Part shown: in pieces, positions 17,221 to 26,808 of the stretch
Numbering within the stretch: the first letter of the stretch is position 1
Layout: each line of letters opens with the position of its first letter
Origin: Streptomyces sp. GSL17-111
Lineage (GTDB): Bacteria > Actinomycetota > Actinomycetes > Streptomycetales > Streptomycetaceae
Direction of reading: 5' to 3'
Assembly (NCBI RefSeq): GCF_037911585.1
Contig: NZ_JBAJNS010000001.1
Span: 3,342,001 to 3,406,000, forward strand
DNA length: 64,000 nt
Notes under the pieces: model-generated
What the model saw: only the letters and a program-made list of their open reading frames with translations
Databases searched by the model: none
Told to the model about the DNA's origin: nothing
Made by a program: the position numbers and the translations under genes

Positions 17221-17243
17221 TTCATACCCCTAGGGGGTATGAA
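17221..17243. promoter_or_regulatory. CsoR-type operator, distal, perfect palindrome
   Basis: Two perfect 10-bp arms (TTCATACCCC and its complement) flank TAG, with the classic TACCCC and GGGGTA core. It is about 60 bases before the copA start, where a repressor would cover the promoter. No csoR gene is in the window. Confidence 0.82.
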
Positions 17244-17282
17244 ACGCAAGCACGGGAGCCCGGGGCGGCCGGGGAACGCGAA

Positions 17283-17314
17283 CGCCCGCCCGGTCGGGGC
17301 CGACCGGGCGGGCG
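17283..17314. terminator. Terminator of the kinase-like gene
   Basis: A perfect 15-bp stem (17283-17297 with 17300-17314), 20 bases after the kinase stop and upstream of the copA control region. Confidence 0.8.
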
Positions 17315-17334
17315 CGGGGGTGAACGGCTGAGGG

Positions 17335-19524
17335 CTACTTCTCCAGCGTCGGTTCGGCGAGGACACCGACCAGGTTGTTGTCGCAGCCGCTGGGCTCCAT
17401 GTCGATGCGGACACGCAGCACGTCGGTGACGTCCACGCTCATCTCCTGCGGGCGGCCCAGCGTGAGGGCGCGGGTGGCGAGCTGCTTGCCCTCCGCGTTG
17501 CTGATCGTCAGCTGCAGCTGCTTGCCCGCCGTCGAGGTGTCGGTGACGCCCGCGACGAAGGTCAGCTTCCGCCACCCGCGCTGGAGGTCGTACTCGGTGA
17601 CCGAACCGCAGCTGTGCCGGGTCAGGAGCGCGTCCGCGTAGAACGTCGTGTCCAGCGTGGCCGTGGCCTGCTCGAACCCGCCGTTCTCCTCGATCGGCTG
17701 GAGGAGCGTCAACGGGATCTCGTCCTGGTCCTCGGGAACGACGGGCGGCTCCGAGCTGGCGGCGGGGTCCGGGCTCTCCGCCTCGGTGTCCTCCTCCGGG
17801 CCCGAGGGCGTCGGGGCCACGTCGGCCGGGACGTCCTCGGCGCCGTCGGTCTCCTCCGGGGCGGTCTCCTCGGTGGCGTCCTCGCCGTCGGAGGTGGTGT
17901 CCTCGCCGTCCTGGGAGGCTGCGGCGTTCTCCTTGTCGTCGCCCAGGTACGTCGTCGCCGCGAAGGTGCCCGCGCCGGCGAGGAGGGCCACGGCGAGCAC
18001 GACGGAGGTGACGAGCAGGGCCCGGCGGGACTTCTTCTTCGCGGGGGCCGGGGGGTGGGCGCCGTGCCCCGCCGGGCCGGGGACCGGCGTCGGCGCGGTC
18101 GCGTAGGGGTTCGGCTGCTGCCCGCCGGGCGCGCCCGGGTACCCGTACCCCGTACCTGTGGCGTACGGAGAGGCCGCCTGGGTGGCGACGTGTGCGGGGG
18201 CGGGTGGGCCCCCTGCGGCGCCGAGGGCGAACGTCGGGTGATCGGGCTGGGGGCCCGGCGCCGAGGTCGGCACCGGCTGCCCCGCCGGTGGCACCGGCTG
18301 CCCCGCCTGTGGCGTCGGCATGGCCGGGGGCGTGGCCGGACGACCGGCGTCCTGCGGCGCCGCGTCCACCGGCGCCGCGTCCTGGGGGCCCGCGTCGACC
18401 GGCCCGGCGTCCTGGGGCCCGGCGTCCTGGGGTGCCGGGGCGTGGGACGGGGTCGGGGGAGCGGTGGGCCGGGCCGGCGCGGGGGCGGCGTTCGGCGGCG
18501 GCGGTGCGTCGGGCCGCGCGGGCGCGGCGGCCTGACCGGCGACGGCCGCACCGGCCGCCGCGCCCGCCGCGTCCGCCGCCCGCGAGGTGGACGACGTCGT
18601 GGTGAAGACCGCCTGCCGCAGCCGCTTGACCCAGGAGGACAGCGAATCCGGCCGCGCCGCCGGGTCGGCCGCGAAGACGGCCAGCACCTCCTCCCGGCTC
18701 TCCTCGTCCAGCGCCGTCAGGGCGGGCAGCGCGCGGAACTGGCCGCGCACCTGCTCGGGGGTGCTTGCCGGGGACTCGCCCGCCAGCAGGAAGTAGGCGA
18801 TCGCCCCGAAGGCGTAGCGGTCGGTGGCGGGCGTCCGACGGCCCTCGAAGACCTCGGGCGCCGCGAAGCCCGGGGTGAACCACACCTCCGCCGTCCGGTG
18901 CTCGGCGGTCAGCTTGCTCAGCCCGAAGTCGACGAGCGTGGCCTGGCCGTGGGCGTCGATCATGACGTTGCCGGGGGAGAGGTCGCCGTGTACGACGACG
19001 CGCCCCGAGGGCGTGCCCTTGCCCAGGTGCAGCCAGTCCAGCACCTCGGCCAGCTGCTCCAGGTAGCGCAGGGCCTCGCGGCGCTCGGTGACCGTCTCCA
19101 GGGTGTGCTCGGCCCGCCAGTCGCGCAGGTCCAGCCCCTCGACGTGGTTCATCACCAGGCACAGGGCCCGGCCGGGTGGGTTCCCGGCCTCCCCGGCCCG
19201 ATGCGGGGGCAGTCCCTCGAAGTGCTCGCGGATGCCGACGACCCCGAGCCGGTGGACGAAGCGCAGCAGCTCCGCCTGCTCGCTCCAGCGCGCGCTGATC
19301 TTCGCGAACTCCTGCGGCCGCATGGTCTCCTGGGTGTCCAGCACCTTGACCACGACGGGCTCCGCCGCGCCCCCGAGCTGGATCTCCGCCAGGTACAGCA
19401 CGGCCTCGCCGCCCCGCCCGATGGACCGCAGCAAGCGGTAGCGGTCCGGCGCTGACTCAGGACCGATGTAGAGACTGGTGTCCAACTCTCCCCCGTAGCT
19501 GATCTCAGGGCGGAGCCTCTCCAA
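17335..19524 (-). CDS. Membrane Ser/Thr protein kinase-like protein with extracellular C-terminal domain
   Basis: About 729 residues. The kinase domain (about 28-290) has the Gly loop [13 protein letters not shown], Lys60 in VVVKVL, the catalytic loop as HGDLSPGN (instead of HRD..N) and DFG at 199-201. A long Pro/Ala linker with QDAGP-type repeats leads to KKKSRR and one membrane helix ([21 protein letters not shown]), an acidic stalk, then a beta-rich extracellular domain resembling NPCBM carbohydrate-binding modules. The start is unclear: TTG 19522-19524 follows GGGGGAG directly, and TTG 19483-19485 also has GGGGGAG. No ATG or GTG fits. It may sense the envelope; partners are unknown. Confidence 0.82.
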   Translation of the reverse strand: MERLRPEISYGGELDTSLYIGPESAPDRYRLLRSIGRGGEAVLYLAEIQLGGAAEPVVVKVLDTQETMRPQEFAKISARWSEQAELLRFVHRLGVVGIREHFEGLPPHRAGEAGNPPGRALCLVMNHVEGLDLRDWRAEHTLETVTERREALRYLEQLAEVLDWLHLGKGTPSGRVVVHGDLSPGNVMIDAHGQATLVDFGLSKLTAEHRTAEVWFTPGFAAPEVFEGRRTPATDRYAFGAIAYFLLAGESPASTPEQVRGQFRALPALTALDEESREEVLAVFAADPAARPDSLSSWVKRLRQAVFTTTSSTSRAADAAGAAAGAAVAGQAAAPARPDAPPPPNAAPAPARPTAPPTPSHAPAPQDAGPQDAGPVDAGPQDAAPVDAAPQDAGRPATPPAMPTPQAGQPVPPAGQPVPTSAPGPQPDHPTFALGAAGGPPAPAHVATQAASPYATGTGYGYPGAPGGQQPNPYATAPTPVPGPAGHGAHPPAPAKKKSRRALLVTSVVLAVALLAGAGTFAATTYLGDDKENAAASQDGEDTTSDGEDATEETAPEETDGAEDVPADVAPTPSGPEEDTEAESPDPAASSEPPVVPEDQDEIPLTLLQPIEENGGFEQATATLDTTFYADALLTRHSCGSVTEYDLQRGWRKLTFVAGVTDTSTAGKQLQLTISNAEGKQLATRALTLGRPQEMSVDVTDVLRVRIDMEPSGCDNNLVGVLAEPTLEK

Positions 19525-19662
19525 CTCCCCCTGGCCGTAAGCCCCTGTCGGCGCGGGGTCACTGTAGTGGAACCCGCGCGCCCGGCGGGGGCGCGTCCGG
19601 CCGGGGCGGTCGGGGAGACCCCCGTCTTCCGCTGTGGGGACCGACCGGGGATCATGGGAGCC

Positions 19663-20031
19663 ATGACTACCGCGCACGAGAATTCGGCGGCCGGCGGGCC
19701 CAGCCCCGCGAAGGTCGTCGCGGACGGACACCCGCGGGACGGGGCTCTGGTCGTCGTCGTGACCGGTGAGGTGGACCTGGACGCGGCCCAGGAGCTCGGC
19801 CGGGCGCTGGAGGACGGGCTGGCGGGCCCGGCGTCCTGTGTGGTCGCCGACTTCAGCCGGGTGACGTTCTGCGACTCCACGGGGCTCAACGTGCTGCTCC
19901 GCGCCCACCACGGCGGGGACCTGCGGATCGCCGGCCCGCCGCCGTCCGTCACCCGGCTGCTGGAGCTGACCGGCGCGGACGCCGTCCTGCGCCTCTACCC
20001 GGACGTGGCGACGGCGGTGGCCGGGGGCTGA
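19663..20031 (+). CDS. STAS-domain anti-anti-sigma factor
   Basis: A 122-residue SpoIIAA/RsbV-like protein. The phosphorylatable serine is in VTFCDSTGLNVLL, the defining motif, preceded by VVVTGEVDLDAAQEL. ATG 19663 follows GGGAG closely; ATG 19654 in the same frame is possible. Family members release a sigma factor by binding its anti-sigma kinase when unphosphorylated. It converges on a SigB/SigF-class sigma gene 76 bases away, a likely partner, but no anti-sigma kinase gene is next to them; the ATP-binding protein at 34132-34641 is one candidate in the window. Confidence 0.87.
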   Translation: MTTAHENSAAGGPSPAKVVADGHPRDGALVVVVTGEVDLDAAQELGRALEDGLAGPASCVVADFSRVTFCDSTGLNVLLRAHHGGDLRIAGPPPSVTRLLELTGADAVLRLYPDVATAVAGG

Positions 20032-20107
20032 CACGGGCCCCGGCCGCCGCCGTCGCAGGTGGTGGTCCGTGCGCGGGCCACCTGAGGCGGCCGCTCCGCG
20101 CGGTGGG

Positions 20108-21013
20108 TCAGCGTTCCGTGAGCAGCCCCTTGCGCAGCTTCCCGAGGGTGCGGGACAGCAGCCGGGAGATGTGCATCTGGGACAGGCCCAGCTCGGCACC
20201 GATCTGTGCCTGCGTCATCTCGTCGCCGAAGCGCATCTGCAGGATGCGGCGCTCGCGGTCGTCCAGCTCGGCCATCAGCGGCCGCAGCGACTCGAAGTTC
20301 TCCACGCCCTCCAGGGCCGGGTCGATCTCGCCGATGCGCTCGGCGACGCTCGGGCCGCCGCCGGCCTCACCGGTCTCGTCGCCGCCGGCGTCCAGCGAGC
20401 CGGCCGTGTAGCCGTTGCTCGCGACGACGCCCTCGATGACCTCCTCCTCGCTCAGGTCGAGGTGCCGGGCCAGCTCGGCGGTCGTCGGGGCGCGGCCGAG
20501 GCGCTGCGAGAGCTGGTCGCCGGCCTTGGCGAGGTCGATGCGCAGTTCCTGGAGCCGCCGGGGGACGCGCACCGACCAGCTCGTGTCGCGGAAGAAGCGC
20601 TTGATCTCGCCCATGATGTAGGGCACGGCGAAGGTGGTGAACTCCACTTCGCGCGCCGGGTCGAACCGGTCGATGGCCTTGATCAGCCCGATCGTGCCGA
20701 CCTGGATCATGTCCTCCGTCTCGGCCGCGCGGTTGCGGAACCGGCGGGCGGCGTAACGGACCAGGGACAGGTTGATCTCGATCAGCGTGTTCCTGGCGTA
20801 CTGGTACTCGGGGGTGCCCTCTTCCAGCGTCTGGAGCCGGTCGATGAAGAGCCGGGTGAGGTCCCGGGCGTCCATGGGGGCGACGGCCTGCGCCTCGCTG
20901 ACGCACGGCAGACCCGCCTCCGCCGCCACGCTTTCGTCCTGCGCGGCCGGCGCCGCGACGGTGCCCTCCTGGACCGCGTGCGTCGACTGTCCGGCCGTTG
21001 CCATGGTGCTCAC
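20108..21013 (-). CDS. SigB/SigF/SigG-family RNA polymerase sigma factor
   Basis: A 301-residue group 3 sigma factor. Region 2 reads NLSLVRYAARRFRNRAAETEDMIQVGTIGLIKAIDRFDP, region 3 has DTSWSVRVPRRLQEL, and region 4 ends in the helix-turn-helix QAQIGAELGLSQMHISRLLSR. The N-terminal 60 residues are extra and Ala/Gln-rich. GTG 21011-21013 is selected because GGGAGGG lies 5 bases upstream. Relatives direct stress or sporulation genes and are controlled by anti-sigma kinases, which fits the convergent STAS gene. Confidence 0.92.
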   Translation of the reverse strand: MSTMATAGQSTHAVQEGTVAAPAAQDESVAAEAGLPCVSEAQAVAPMDARDLTRLFIDRLQTLEEGTPEYQYARNTLIEINLSLVRYAARRFRNRAAETEDMIQVGTIGLIKAIDRFDPAREVEFTTFAVPYIMGEIKRFFRDTSWSVRVPRRLQELRIDLAKAGDQLSQRLGRAPTTAELARHLDLSEEEVIEGVVASNGYTAGSLDAGGDETGEAGGGPSVAERIGEIDPALEGVENFESLRPLMAELDDRERRILQMRFGDEMTQAQIGAELGLSQMHISRLLSRTLGKLRKGLLTER

Positions 21014-21246
21014 GCGAGCCCTCCCTGGATTCGTTCCGTGGACGGCGGTCCGCCTACCCGCCATTTCCATGACCACACGTCCCCGAGCGGCCACCTTCAC
21101 GGAAGCATCACAGAATCTCCGCACCGGACCGTGCCGCCGTGCGGGCCGCCCGGGCGGGGGTTTCCGGCCTGCGGGGCGGCCGGTTCGCCGCTAGCGTGAT
21201 CCGGTGAGGGCTCCGGACCAGGAGCCGGCGAGCGGAAGGCAAGGTC

Positions 21247-22020
21247 ATGCCCGCACGACCTGAGGGCGTCCCCTGCTGGGCCGACATGATGGTGGCGGAC
21301 CTGGACGCGGCCGAGCACTTCTACGGCGAGCTCCTCGACTGGACGTTCGTCGACGGTGGCGACGCGCTGGGCAACTACACGGAGGCCCGCTCGGACGGGG
21401 CCGCCGTCGCCGCGCTGGCACCGCTGCTGCCGGGCCAGGAGGACTGGCCGACCACCTGGACGCTGTACTTCTCCTCCCGGGACGCCGACGCGACGGCCGA
21501 GCGGGTCCGCGCCGGGGGCGGCGCCGTCGTGATGGGGCCCACCAGCATCTTCGACATCGGCCGGATGTGCGTCGCCCGCGACCCGGGCGGCGCCGTGTTC
21601 GGCGCGTGGCAGGCCGGGCGGCACCCGGGGTTCGGCAAGCGCGGGGTGCCCGGCGCGTTCGCGTGGGCCGAGGTGCGCACCGGCGAACCCGAGGAGGCGG
21701 ACGCGTTCTACCCCGCCGTCTTTCCCTTCACGGCGCGTCCGCTGCCACAGGCCGGGGGCGACGTGGCCGGGTGGGAGGCGGACGGGGAGTTGGTCGCCGC
21801 CCGCCGCCGCACGACGGCTGACCGGCCGGCCGAGCCCCCGGCCTACGTCGACGTGCACTTCGGCGTTCGCGATTGCGACGAGGCCGTCGCCGTCGTGGAG
21901 CGGCTCGGCGGGGACGTGCGGGCGGGCCCCGCCGACAGCCCCTTCGGACGGGTGGCCGCCGTCGTCGACCCGTGGGGCTCGCCCTTCTCCGTCATCGACC
22001 CCGCGCGCCGGGCGGAGTAG
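21247..22020 (+). CDS. VOC/glyoxalase-like protein with two domains
   Basis: A 257-residue paired-VOC protein of the same architecture as the one at 12248. The first repeat begins VPCWADMMVADLDAAEHFYGELLDW and the second AWAEVRTGEPEEADAFY. GGAAGG precedes the ATG by 6 bases. It stands alone between the sigma gene and the ergothioneine operon. No reaction can be assigned. Confidence 0.85.
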   Translation: MPARPEGVPCWADMMVADLDAAEHFYGELLDWTFVDGGDALGNYTEARSDGAAVAALAPLLPGQEDWPTTWTLYFSSRDADATAERVRAGGGAVVMGPTSIFDIGRMCVARDPGGAVFGAWQAGRHPGFGKRGVPGAFAWAEVRTGEPEEADAFYPAVFPFTARPLPQAGGDVAGWEADGELVAARRRTTADRPAEPPAYVDVHFGVRDCDEAVAVVERLGGDVRAGPADSPFGRVAAVVDPWGSPFSVIDPARRAE

Positions 22021-22146
22021 CCGCCGGCGCACTCCGGTCGCCTGCTGCGACCGGTTTCGGACACAGGTTTCACCGGACAGCTGGGACGGGCAGTAAGGGT
22101 GATTGTGTGCCCCGTCCCGTGGTCCGCCGTTCCGGGAGGAGTTGCC

Positions 22147-23517
22147 GTGGACACCGTGGTACAGAACGCCGACAGTGGTCCCGATCCCCGTTCCGAGGGA
22201 CCGCGCATCCCCACCGATACCGACACCGGCGACGCCGCCCGCCCCGGGCCCGTCCGGACCGCACCCGACCCCGGCGCCGCCGGGCTGACGGAGGCGCAGG
22301 CCGCGTCGTACATCGGGGGCATCTGCTTCAAGACCGGCCCGCCCCGACGGGTCGGGGTGGAACTGGAGTGGCACGTCCGCGACCGGGAGGACCCCGCCCG
22401 CGCGGTGCCCGTCCGGCTGATCGACGCCGCGCTCGCCCCGTTCCTGCCGGGCGGCACCCCCGGGCGGCTGCCCGGCGGCAGCCGCATCACCCGGGAGCCG
22501 GGCGGCCAACTGGAGCTGAGCAGCCCGCCGGGGGATTCGCTGGCCGCCTGCCTCAGCCTCGCCGCCACCGACCTCGCCGTCGTCCGCGAGGCGCTGGCCG
22601 CCGCCGGGGCCGGGCTGCACGGCCACGGGCTCAACCCCTTCCGCACACCGCCCAGGGTGCTCGACCACCCGCGGTACCGGGCCATGGAGGCCCACTTCGA
22701 CCGGCTCGGCCCCTGGGGGCGGGCCATGATGCGCGGCACCGCCGCCGTGCAGGTCAGCCTCGACGCCGGGGACGAGGGTGACGGCCCCACCGGCTACCGG
22801 CGGCGCTGGGACCTCGTCCACCGGCTCGGCCCCGTCCTGGTCGCCGCCTTCGCCAACTCGCCGCGCTGGAACGGCCGCCGCACCGGCTGGGCCTCCACCC
22901 GGCAGCGCATCTGGTACCACACCGACCCCGGACGCACCCGTCCGCCGCGCCTGGGCGGCCCGCCGCGGAGCGAGTGGGCCCGCTACGCGCTCGACGCCCC
23001 GCTGCTGTGCCTGCGCCGCGAACACGACGGCCCGGGCGCGGACTGGACGGCGCCACCCCGGCTGACCTTCCGCGACTGGCTGCGCGGCGACTGCGCCGAA
23101 CGGCCGCCCACGCGGGCCGACCTGGACTACCACCTCAGCACCCTCTTCCCGCCCGTCCGCCCGCGCGGCTGGCTGGAGCTGCGCATGATGGACGCCCAGC
23201 CGGGCGACGGCTGGGTCGCCGCCACGGCGGTCGCCGCGACGCTGCTGGACGATCCGCGCGCCGCCGCCGCCGCGTTCGCGGCCACCGAACCCCTGGCCGC
23301 CCGACCGCCCGGCCCGGCCCTGTGGCTGCGCGCCGCCCGCTACGGGCCCGCCGATCCGCTGCTCGGCCCGGCGGTGCGGGCCTGCGTGGCCGCCGCCGAG
23401 TCCGCGCTCGCCACCACGGCGGACGGCGGCACCGCGCACCGGGCCGTCGCCGAGTTCGCCGAACGTTACGCCGATCGTGGCCGTTGCCCGGCCGACGTCC
23501 ACCGAGGAGCCGCCTGA
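22147..23517 (+). CDS. egtA: Glutamate-cysteine ligase EgtA (ergothioneine)
   Basis: A 456-residue GCS2-type ligase that makes gamma-glutamylcysteine, the sulfur donor of ergothioneine. The N-terminal RVGVELEWHVRD and the late PPVRPRGWLELRMMDAQPGDGW segments are typical EgtA. Start GTG 22147 follows GGGAGGAG; the longer reading has no such site. The stop shares one base with egtB (TGATG). First gene of a four-gene overlapping operon. Confidence 0.93.
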   Translation: MDTVVQNADSGPDPRSEGPRIPTDTDTGDAARPGPVRTAPDPGAAGLTEAQAASYIGGICFKTGPPRRVGVELEWHVRDREDPARAVPVRLIDAALAPFLPGGTPGRLPGGSRITREPGGQLELSSPPGDSLAACLSLAATDLAVVREALAAAGAGLHGHGLNPFRTPPRVLDHPRYRAMEAHFDRLGPWGRAMMRGTAAVQVSLDAGDEGDGPTGYRRRWDLVHRLGPVLVAAFANSPRWNGRRTGWASTRQRIWYHTDPGRTRPPRLGGPPRSEWARYALDAPLLCLRREHDGPGADWTAPPRLTFRDWLRGDCAERPPTRADLDYHLSTLFPPVRPRGWLELRMMDAQPGDGWVAATAVAATLLDDPRAAAAAFAATEPLAARPPGPALWLRAARYGPADPLLGPAVRACVAAAESALATTADGGTAHRAVAEFAERYADRGRCPADVHRGAA

Positions 23518-24983
23518 TGTCCGCCGTACCCGCCCGCCACGCGACGCCGACCGACGCGGTCGCGGGCGCGCCCGTGGCCACGCCCGCCGTCGTCCCCTCA
23601 CCGCACCCGGACACCGCCCCCGAGGCCTGCGCCGCCCGTGCGCTCGCGGCCCTGGAGGCGGCCCGGGCGCGCACCCTCGGCCTCGTCGACTGCCTGGACG
23701 AGGACGGGCTCACCGCCCAGCACTCGCCTCTCATGTCCCCCCTGGCCTGGGACCTGGCCCACATCGGCAACCAGGAGGACCTGTGGCTGCTGCGCCGGGC
23801 GGGCGGCCGTCCCGGCGTCCGCCCGGACCTCGACCCCGTCTACGACGCGTTCCTCACCCCGCGCGCCGACCGGCCGGGGCTGCCGATGCTGCCGCCGACG
23901 GAGGCCCGCCGCTACGTGGCCGAGGTCCGCGCCCAGGCGCTGGAGGTGCTGGAGAAGGCGCCGCCGGACGCCGAACGGCTCACCCGCTCGGCGTTCGTCT
24001 TCGGCATGATCGCCCAGCACGAGCAGCAGCACGACGAGACGATGCTGGCCACGCACCAGTTGCGCCGGGGCCCGGCCGTGCTGCACGCGCCGCCCCCGCC
24101 CGGCGTGCCGGACGGCACCCCGCCGCCGGAGGTCCTCGTGCCCGGCGGCCCGTTCACCATGGGCACCGACGACGACCCCTGGGCCCTGGACAACGAGCGC
24201 TCGGCCCACCGCGTCGACGTCCCCGCCTTCTGGCTGGACACCACGCCCGTCACCGCCGGCGCCTACGCCGCGTTCATCGACGACGGCGGCTACGACGAGC
24301 CGCGCTGGTGGCACCCGGACGGCTGGGCCCACGTGCTTCGCACCGGGCTGCGCGCGCCCCTCTTCTGGCGCCGCGACGGCGACGGCTGGACGCGTCGGCG
24401 CTTCGGCCGCGTCGAGCCCGTGCCGCCGGACAGCCCGGTGCTGCACGTCAGCTGGTACGAGGCCGACGCCTACGCCCGCTGGGCCGGGCGGCGGCTGCCC
24501 ACCGAGGCCGAGTGGGAGAAGGCCGCCCGGTACGACCCCGCCACCGGCCGTTCCCGCCGCTACCCCTGGGGCGAGGCCGATCCGGGGCCCGAGCACGCCA
24601 ACCTCGGCCAGCGTCACCTGGAGCCCGCGCCGGCCGGGGCCTACCCGCTGGGCGAGGCGCCCTGCGGCGCGCGGCAGCTGCTCGGCGACGTCTGGGAGTG
24701 GACGGCCTCCGACTTCACGCCCTACCCCGGCTTCGAGGCGTACCCGTACCCGGAGTACTCGGAGGTCTTCTTCCCGGCGGGGGCGGGTTCGGCCGGGAGC
24801 GCCGGGGCCGCTGACTACAAGGTCCTGCGCGGCGGCTCGTTCGGTACCGCGCACGTGGCCTGCCGGACGACGTTCCGCAACTGGGACTACCCGGTCCGGC
24901 GGCAGATCTTCGCCGGTTTCCGCACGGCCCGTGCCACCGATACCGCCGACGCCACCGCCGCCCGGCGGCCGGAGCGTGCCTGA
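23517..24983 (+). CDS. egtB: Hercynylcysteine sulfoxide synthase EgtB
   Basis: A 488-residue non-haem iron enzyme joining hercynine and gamma-glutamylcysteine with O2. The DinB-like N-terminal half supplies the iron ligands: His in LAWDLAHIGNQED and the two His of QHEQQHDETM. The C-terminal half is the formylglycine-enzyme-like domain (VPGGPFTMGTDDDPWALDNE, GDVWEWTASDF, VLRGGSF, CRTTFRNWDYP). ATG 23517 overlaps the egtA stop with GAGGAG upstream. The first 45 residues are a variable Pro/Ala extension. Confidence 0.94.
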   Translation: MSAVPARHATPTDAVAGAPVATPAVVPSPHPDTAPEACAARALAALEAARARTLGLVDCLDEDGLTAQHSPLMSPLAWDLAHIGNQEDLWLLRRAGGRPGVRPDLDPVYDAFLTPRADRPGLPMLPPTEARRYVAEVRAQALEVLEKAPPDAERLTRSAFVFGMIAQHEQQHDETMLATHQLRRGPAVLHAPPPPGVPDGTPPPEVLVPGGPFTMGTDDDPWALDNERSAHRVDVPAFWLDTTPVTAGAYAAFIDDGGYDEPRWWHPDGWAHVLRTGLRAPLFWRRDGDGWTRRRFGRVEPVPPDSPVLHVSWYEADAYARWAGRRLPTEAEWEKAARYDPATGRSRRYPWGEADPGPEHANLGQRHLEPAPAGAYPLGEAPCGARQLLGDVWEWTASDFTPYPGFEAYPYPEYSEVFFPAGAGSAGSAGAADYKVLRGGSFGTAHVACRTTFRNWDYPVRRQIFAGFRTARATDTADATAARRPERA

Positions 24984-25828
24984 TGTGCCGTCATCTCGCC
25001 TACCTGGGGCCTCCCGTTCCCCTGGCCCGGCTGCTCACCGGCGTCCGGCACGGGCTGTACGAGCAGGCGTGGGCGCCGCGCCGGCAGCGGTACGGCACGG
25101 TCAACGCCGACGGGTTCGGCGTCGGCTGGTACCCGCCCGGCGCGGGGGAGCGGCCCGCCCGCTACCGGCGTGCGGTGCCGATATGGGCCGACGGGAACCT
25201 GCCGGACCTGGGCCGCGCCGTCTACAGCCACGCGGTGCTCGCGGCCGTCCGCGACGCCACGGCGGGCACGACGCAGGACGAGAGCGCCGCAGCGCCCTAC
25301 GCGGACGGCCCGTGGCTCTACAGCCACAACGGTGCCGTGCCCGACTGGACCCATCTCGTGGACGACCTCGCGCCGTCGGTGCGTCCGCCCGCCGCCGAGC
25401 TGCTCGCGCTGGAGTCCCGCTGCGACTCCGCGCTGCTGTGGACGCTGGCGCGGGCCCGGTTGCGCGCGGGCGAGCCGGCCGGAGCCGTCCTGGCCGACCT
25501 GGTGCTGCGCGTCGCGGCGGTCCGCCCCGGGGCGCGGCTCAACCTCCTCGTCACCGACGGCCGCACCGTCACGGCCACCCGGCACGGCGACACGCTGTGG
25601 TACCGGACGGCCGAGGGCGGCGTCACCGTCGCCTCCGAGCCGGACGCGCGCGACGGGTGGCAGGAGGTGCCGGAGGGGTCCGTGCTGCGGGCCACGCCCA
25701 CGGCCGTGCGCACCGCTCCGCTCGACGCCGCCGCGCGGCGGCCGGAGCCGCCGCCCGGAACCGCCGGGCGGCCGGACGGCCGTCCGCAGCCCGCAGCCCC
25801 CGCCCCGGAGAGGACCACCTCGGCATGA
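24983..25828 (+). CDS. egtC: Gamma-glutamyl-hercynylcysteine sulfoxide hydrolase EgtC
   Basis: A 281-residue class II glutamine amidotransferase fold protein removing the glutamyl group. The start MCRHLAYLG puts the catalytic Cys at position 2, exposed after Met removal; NADGFGVGWYPP and SHNGAV are the other family motifs. ATG overlaps the egtB stop (TGATG) and its stop overlaps the egtD start. The last 30 residues are a Pro-rich tail. Confidence 0.93.
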   Translation: MCRHLAYLGPPVPLARLLTGVRHGLYEQAWAPRRQRYGTVNADGFGVGWYPPGAGERPARYRRAVPIWADGNLPDLGRAVYSHAVLAAVRDATAGTTQDESAAAPYADGPWLYSHNGAVPDWTHLVDDLAPSVRPPAAELLALESRCDSALLWTLARARLRAGEPAGAVLADLVLRVAAVRPGARLNLLVTDGRTVTATRHGDTLWYRTAEGGVTVASEPDARDGWQEVPEGSVLRATPTAVRTAPLDAAARRPEPPPGTAGRPDGRPQPAAPAPERTTSA

Positions 25829-26808
25829 CCAGCAGCTCCGACCGCTTCAGCCTCACCCGCCGCCTTCCCGCCGACCACCAGGCCGAGGCGCTGCGCTCCG
25901 ACGTCCTCAAGGGCCTGACCGGGCAGCCCAAGACCCTGCCGCCCAAGTGGTTCTACGACGGGCGCGGCAGCGAACTCTTCGAGCGCATCACCCGGTTGCC
26001 CGAGTACTACCCCACCCGCGCCGAGCACGCGATCCTCCGGCAGCGGGCCGACGAGATCGCCGGGGCGGCCGGGGCGGCCACCCTCGTCGAGCTCGGTTCG
26101 GGCTCCTCCCGCAAGACGCGGCTCCTGCTGGACGCCCTCACCGCGCGCGGCACCCTGCGGCTGTACGCGCCACTGGACGTCAGCGAGGACGCGCTCGTCG
26201 CGGCGGGCGGCGCCCTGACGGCGGACTACCCCGGCCTCACGGTCGCGGCGGCCGTCACCGACTACGAGGTGGACCTCACGCTGCCGGGGAAGGGGCCCCG
26301 GCTCGTGGCCTTCCTCGGCGGCACCCTCGGCAACCTGGACGACGCGGGCCGCCGTGCCTTCTACGCCGCGCTGCGCCCGCAGCTCGGGCCCGGGGACGGG
26401 CTGCTGCTGGGCGCGGACCTCGTGAAGCCGGCCGACGTCCTCGTCCCCGCCTACGACGACGCGCAGGGGGTCACCGCCGAGTTCAACAAGAACGTCCTGC
26501 ACGTGCTCAACCGGGAGCTGGACGCGGGCTTCGACCCCGACGCGTTCGACCACCGCGCCCTGTGGAACGCGCAGGAGTCCCGGATCGAGATGCGGCTGTG
26601 CTCCCGCCGTGCGCAGACGGTGCCGGTGCCCGCGCTCGACCTCACCGTCGACTTCGAACGCGGGGAGGAGCTGCGCACGGAGATCTCGGTGAAGTTCCGC
26701 CGCGACGGCCTCACCGCCGAGCTGGCACGGGCGGGGTTCGACGTCCGCCACTGGTGGACGGACGAGGGCGGGCGCTTCGCCCTCCTCCTCGCCACCCCCG
26801 CTCCGTAG
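25825..26808 (+). CDS. egtD: Histidine N-alpha-methyltransferase EgtD
   Basis: A 327-residue SAM enzyme trimethylating histidine to hercynine, the first committed step. Motifs include PPKWFYDGRGSELFE, the SAM loop LVELGSGSSRKTRLLL, FLGGTLGN and FNKNVLHVLNREL. The ATG overlaps the egtC stop (ATGA). The operon ends here: no egtE lyase follows, so the last C-S cleavage must be done by a gene elsewhere. Confidence 0.94.
   Translation: MTSSSDRFSLTRRLPADHQAEALRSDVLKGLTGQPKTLPPKWFYDGRGSELFERITRLPEYYPTRAEHAILRQRADEIAGAAGAATLVELGSGSSRKTRLLLDALTARGTLRLYAPLDVSEDALVAAGGALTADYPGLTVAAAVTDYEVDLTLPGKGPRLVAFLGGTLGNLDDAGRRAFYAALRPQLGPGDGLLLGADLVKPADVLVPAYDDAQGVTAEFNKNVLHVLNRELDAGFDPDAFDHRALWNAQESRIEMRLCSRRAQTVPVPALDLTVDFERGEELRTEISVKFRRDGLTAELARAGFDVRHWWTDEGGRFALLLATPAP

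Noticed and set aside
14187..17429. Open frame of 1080 codons on the forward strand
   Set aside because: Antisense to the copper protein and CopA; low-complexity translation with no domain.
19525..20199. N-terminal extension of the kinase-like protein
   Set aside because: It would run antisense through the whole STAS gene and contains no family-like sequence; the kinase fold begins after the chosen TTG.
21014..21246. SigB-type autoregulatory promoter (GGGTAG upstream of the sigma gene)
   Set aside because: A -10-like GGGTAG occurs but no matching GTTT -35 at proper distance; too weak to annotate.
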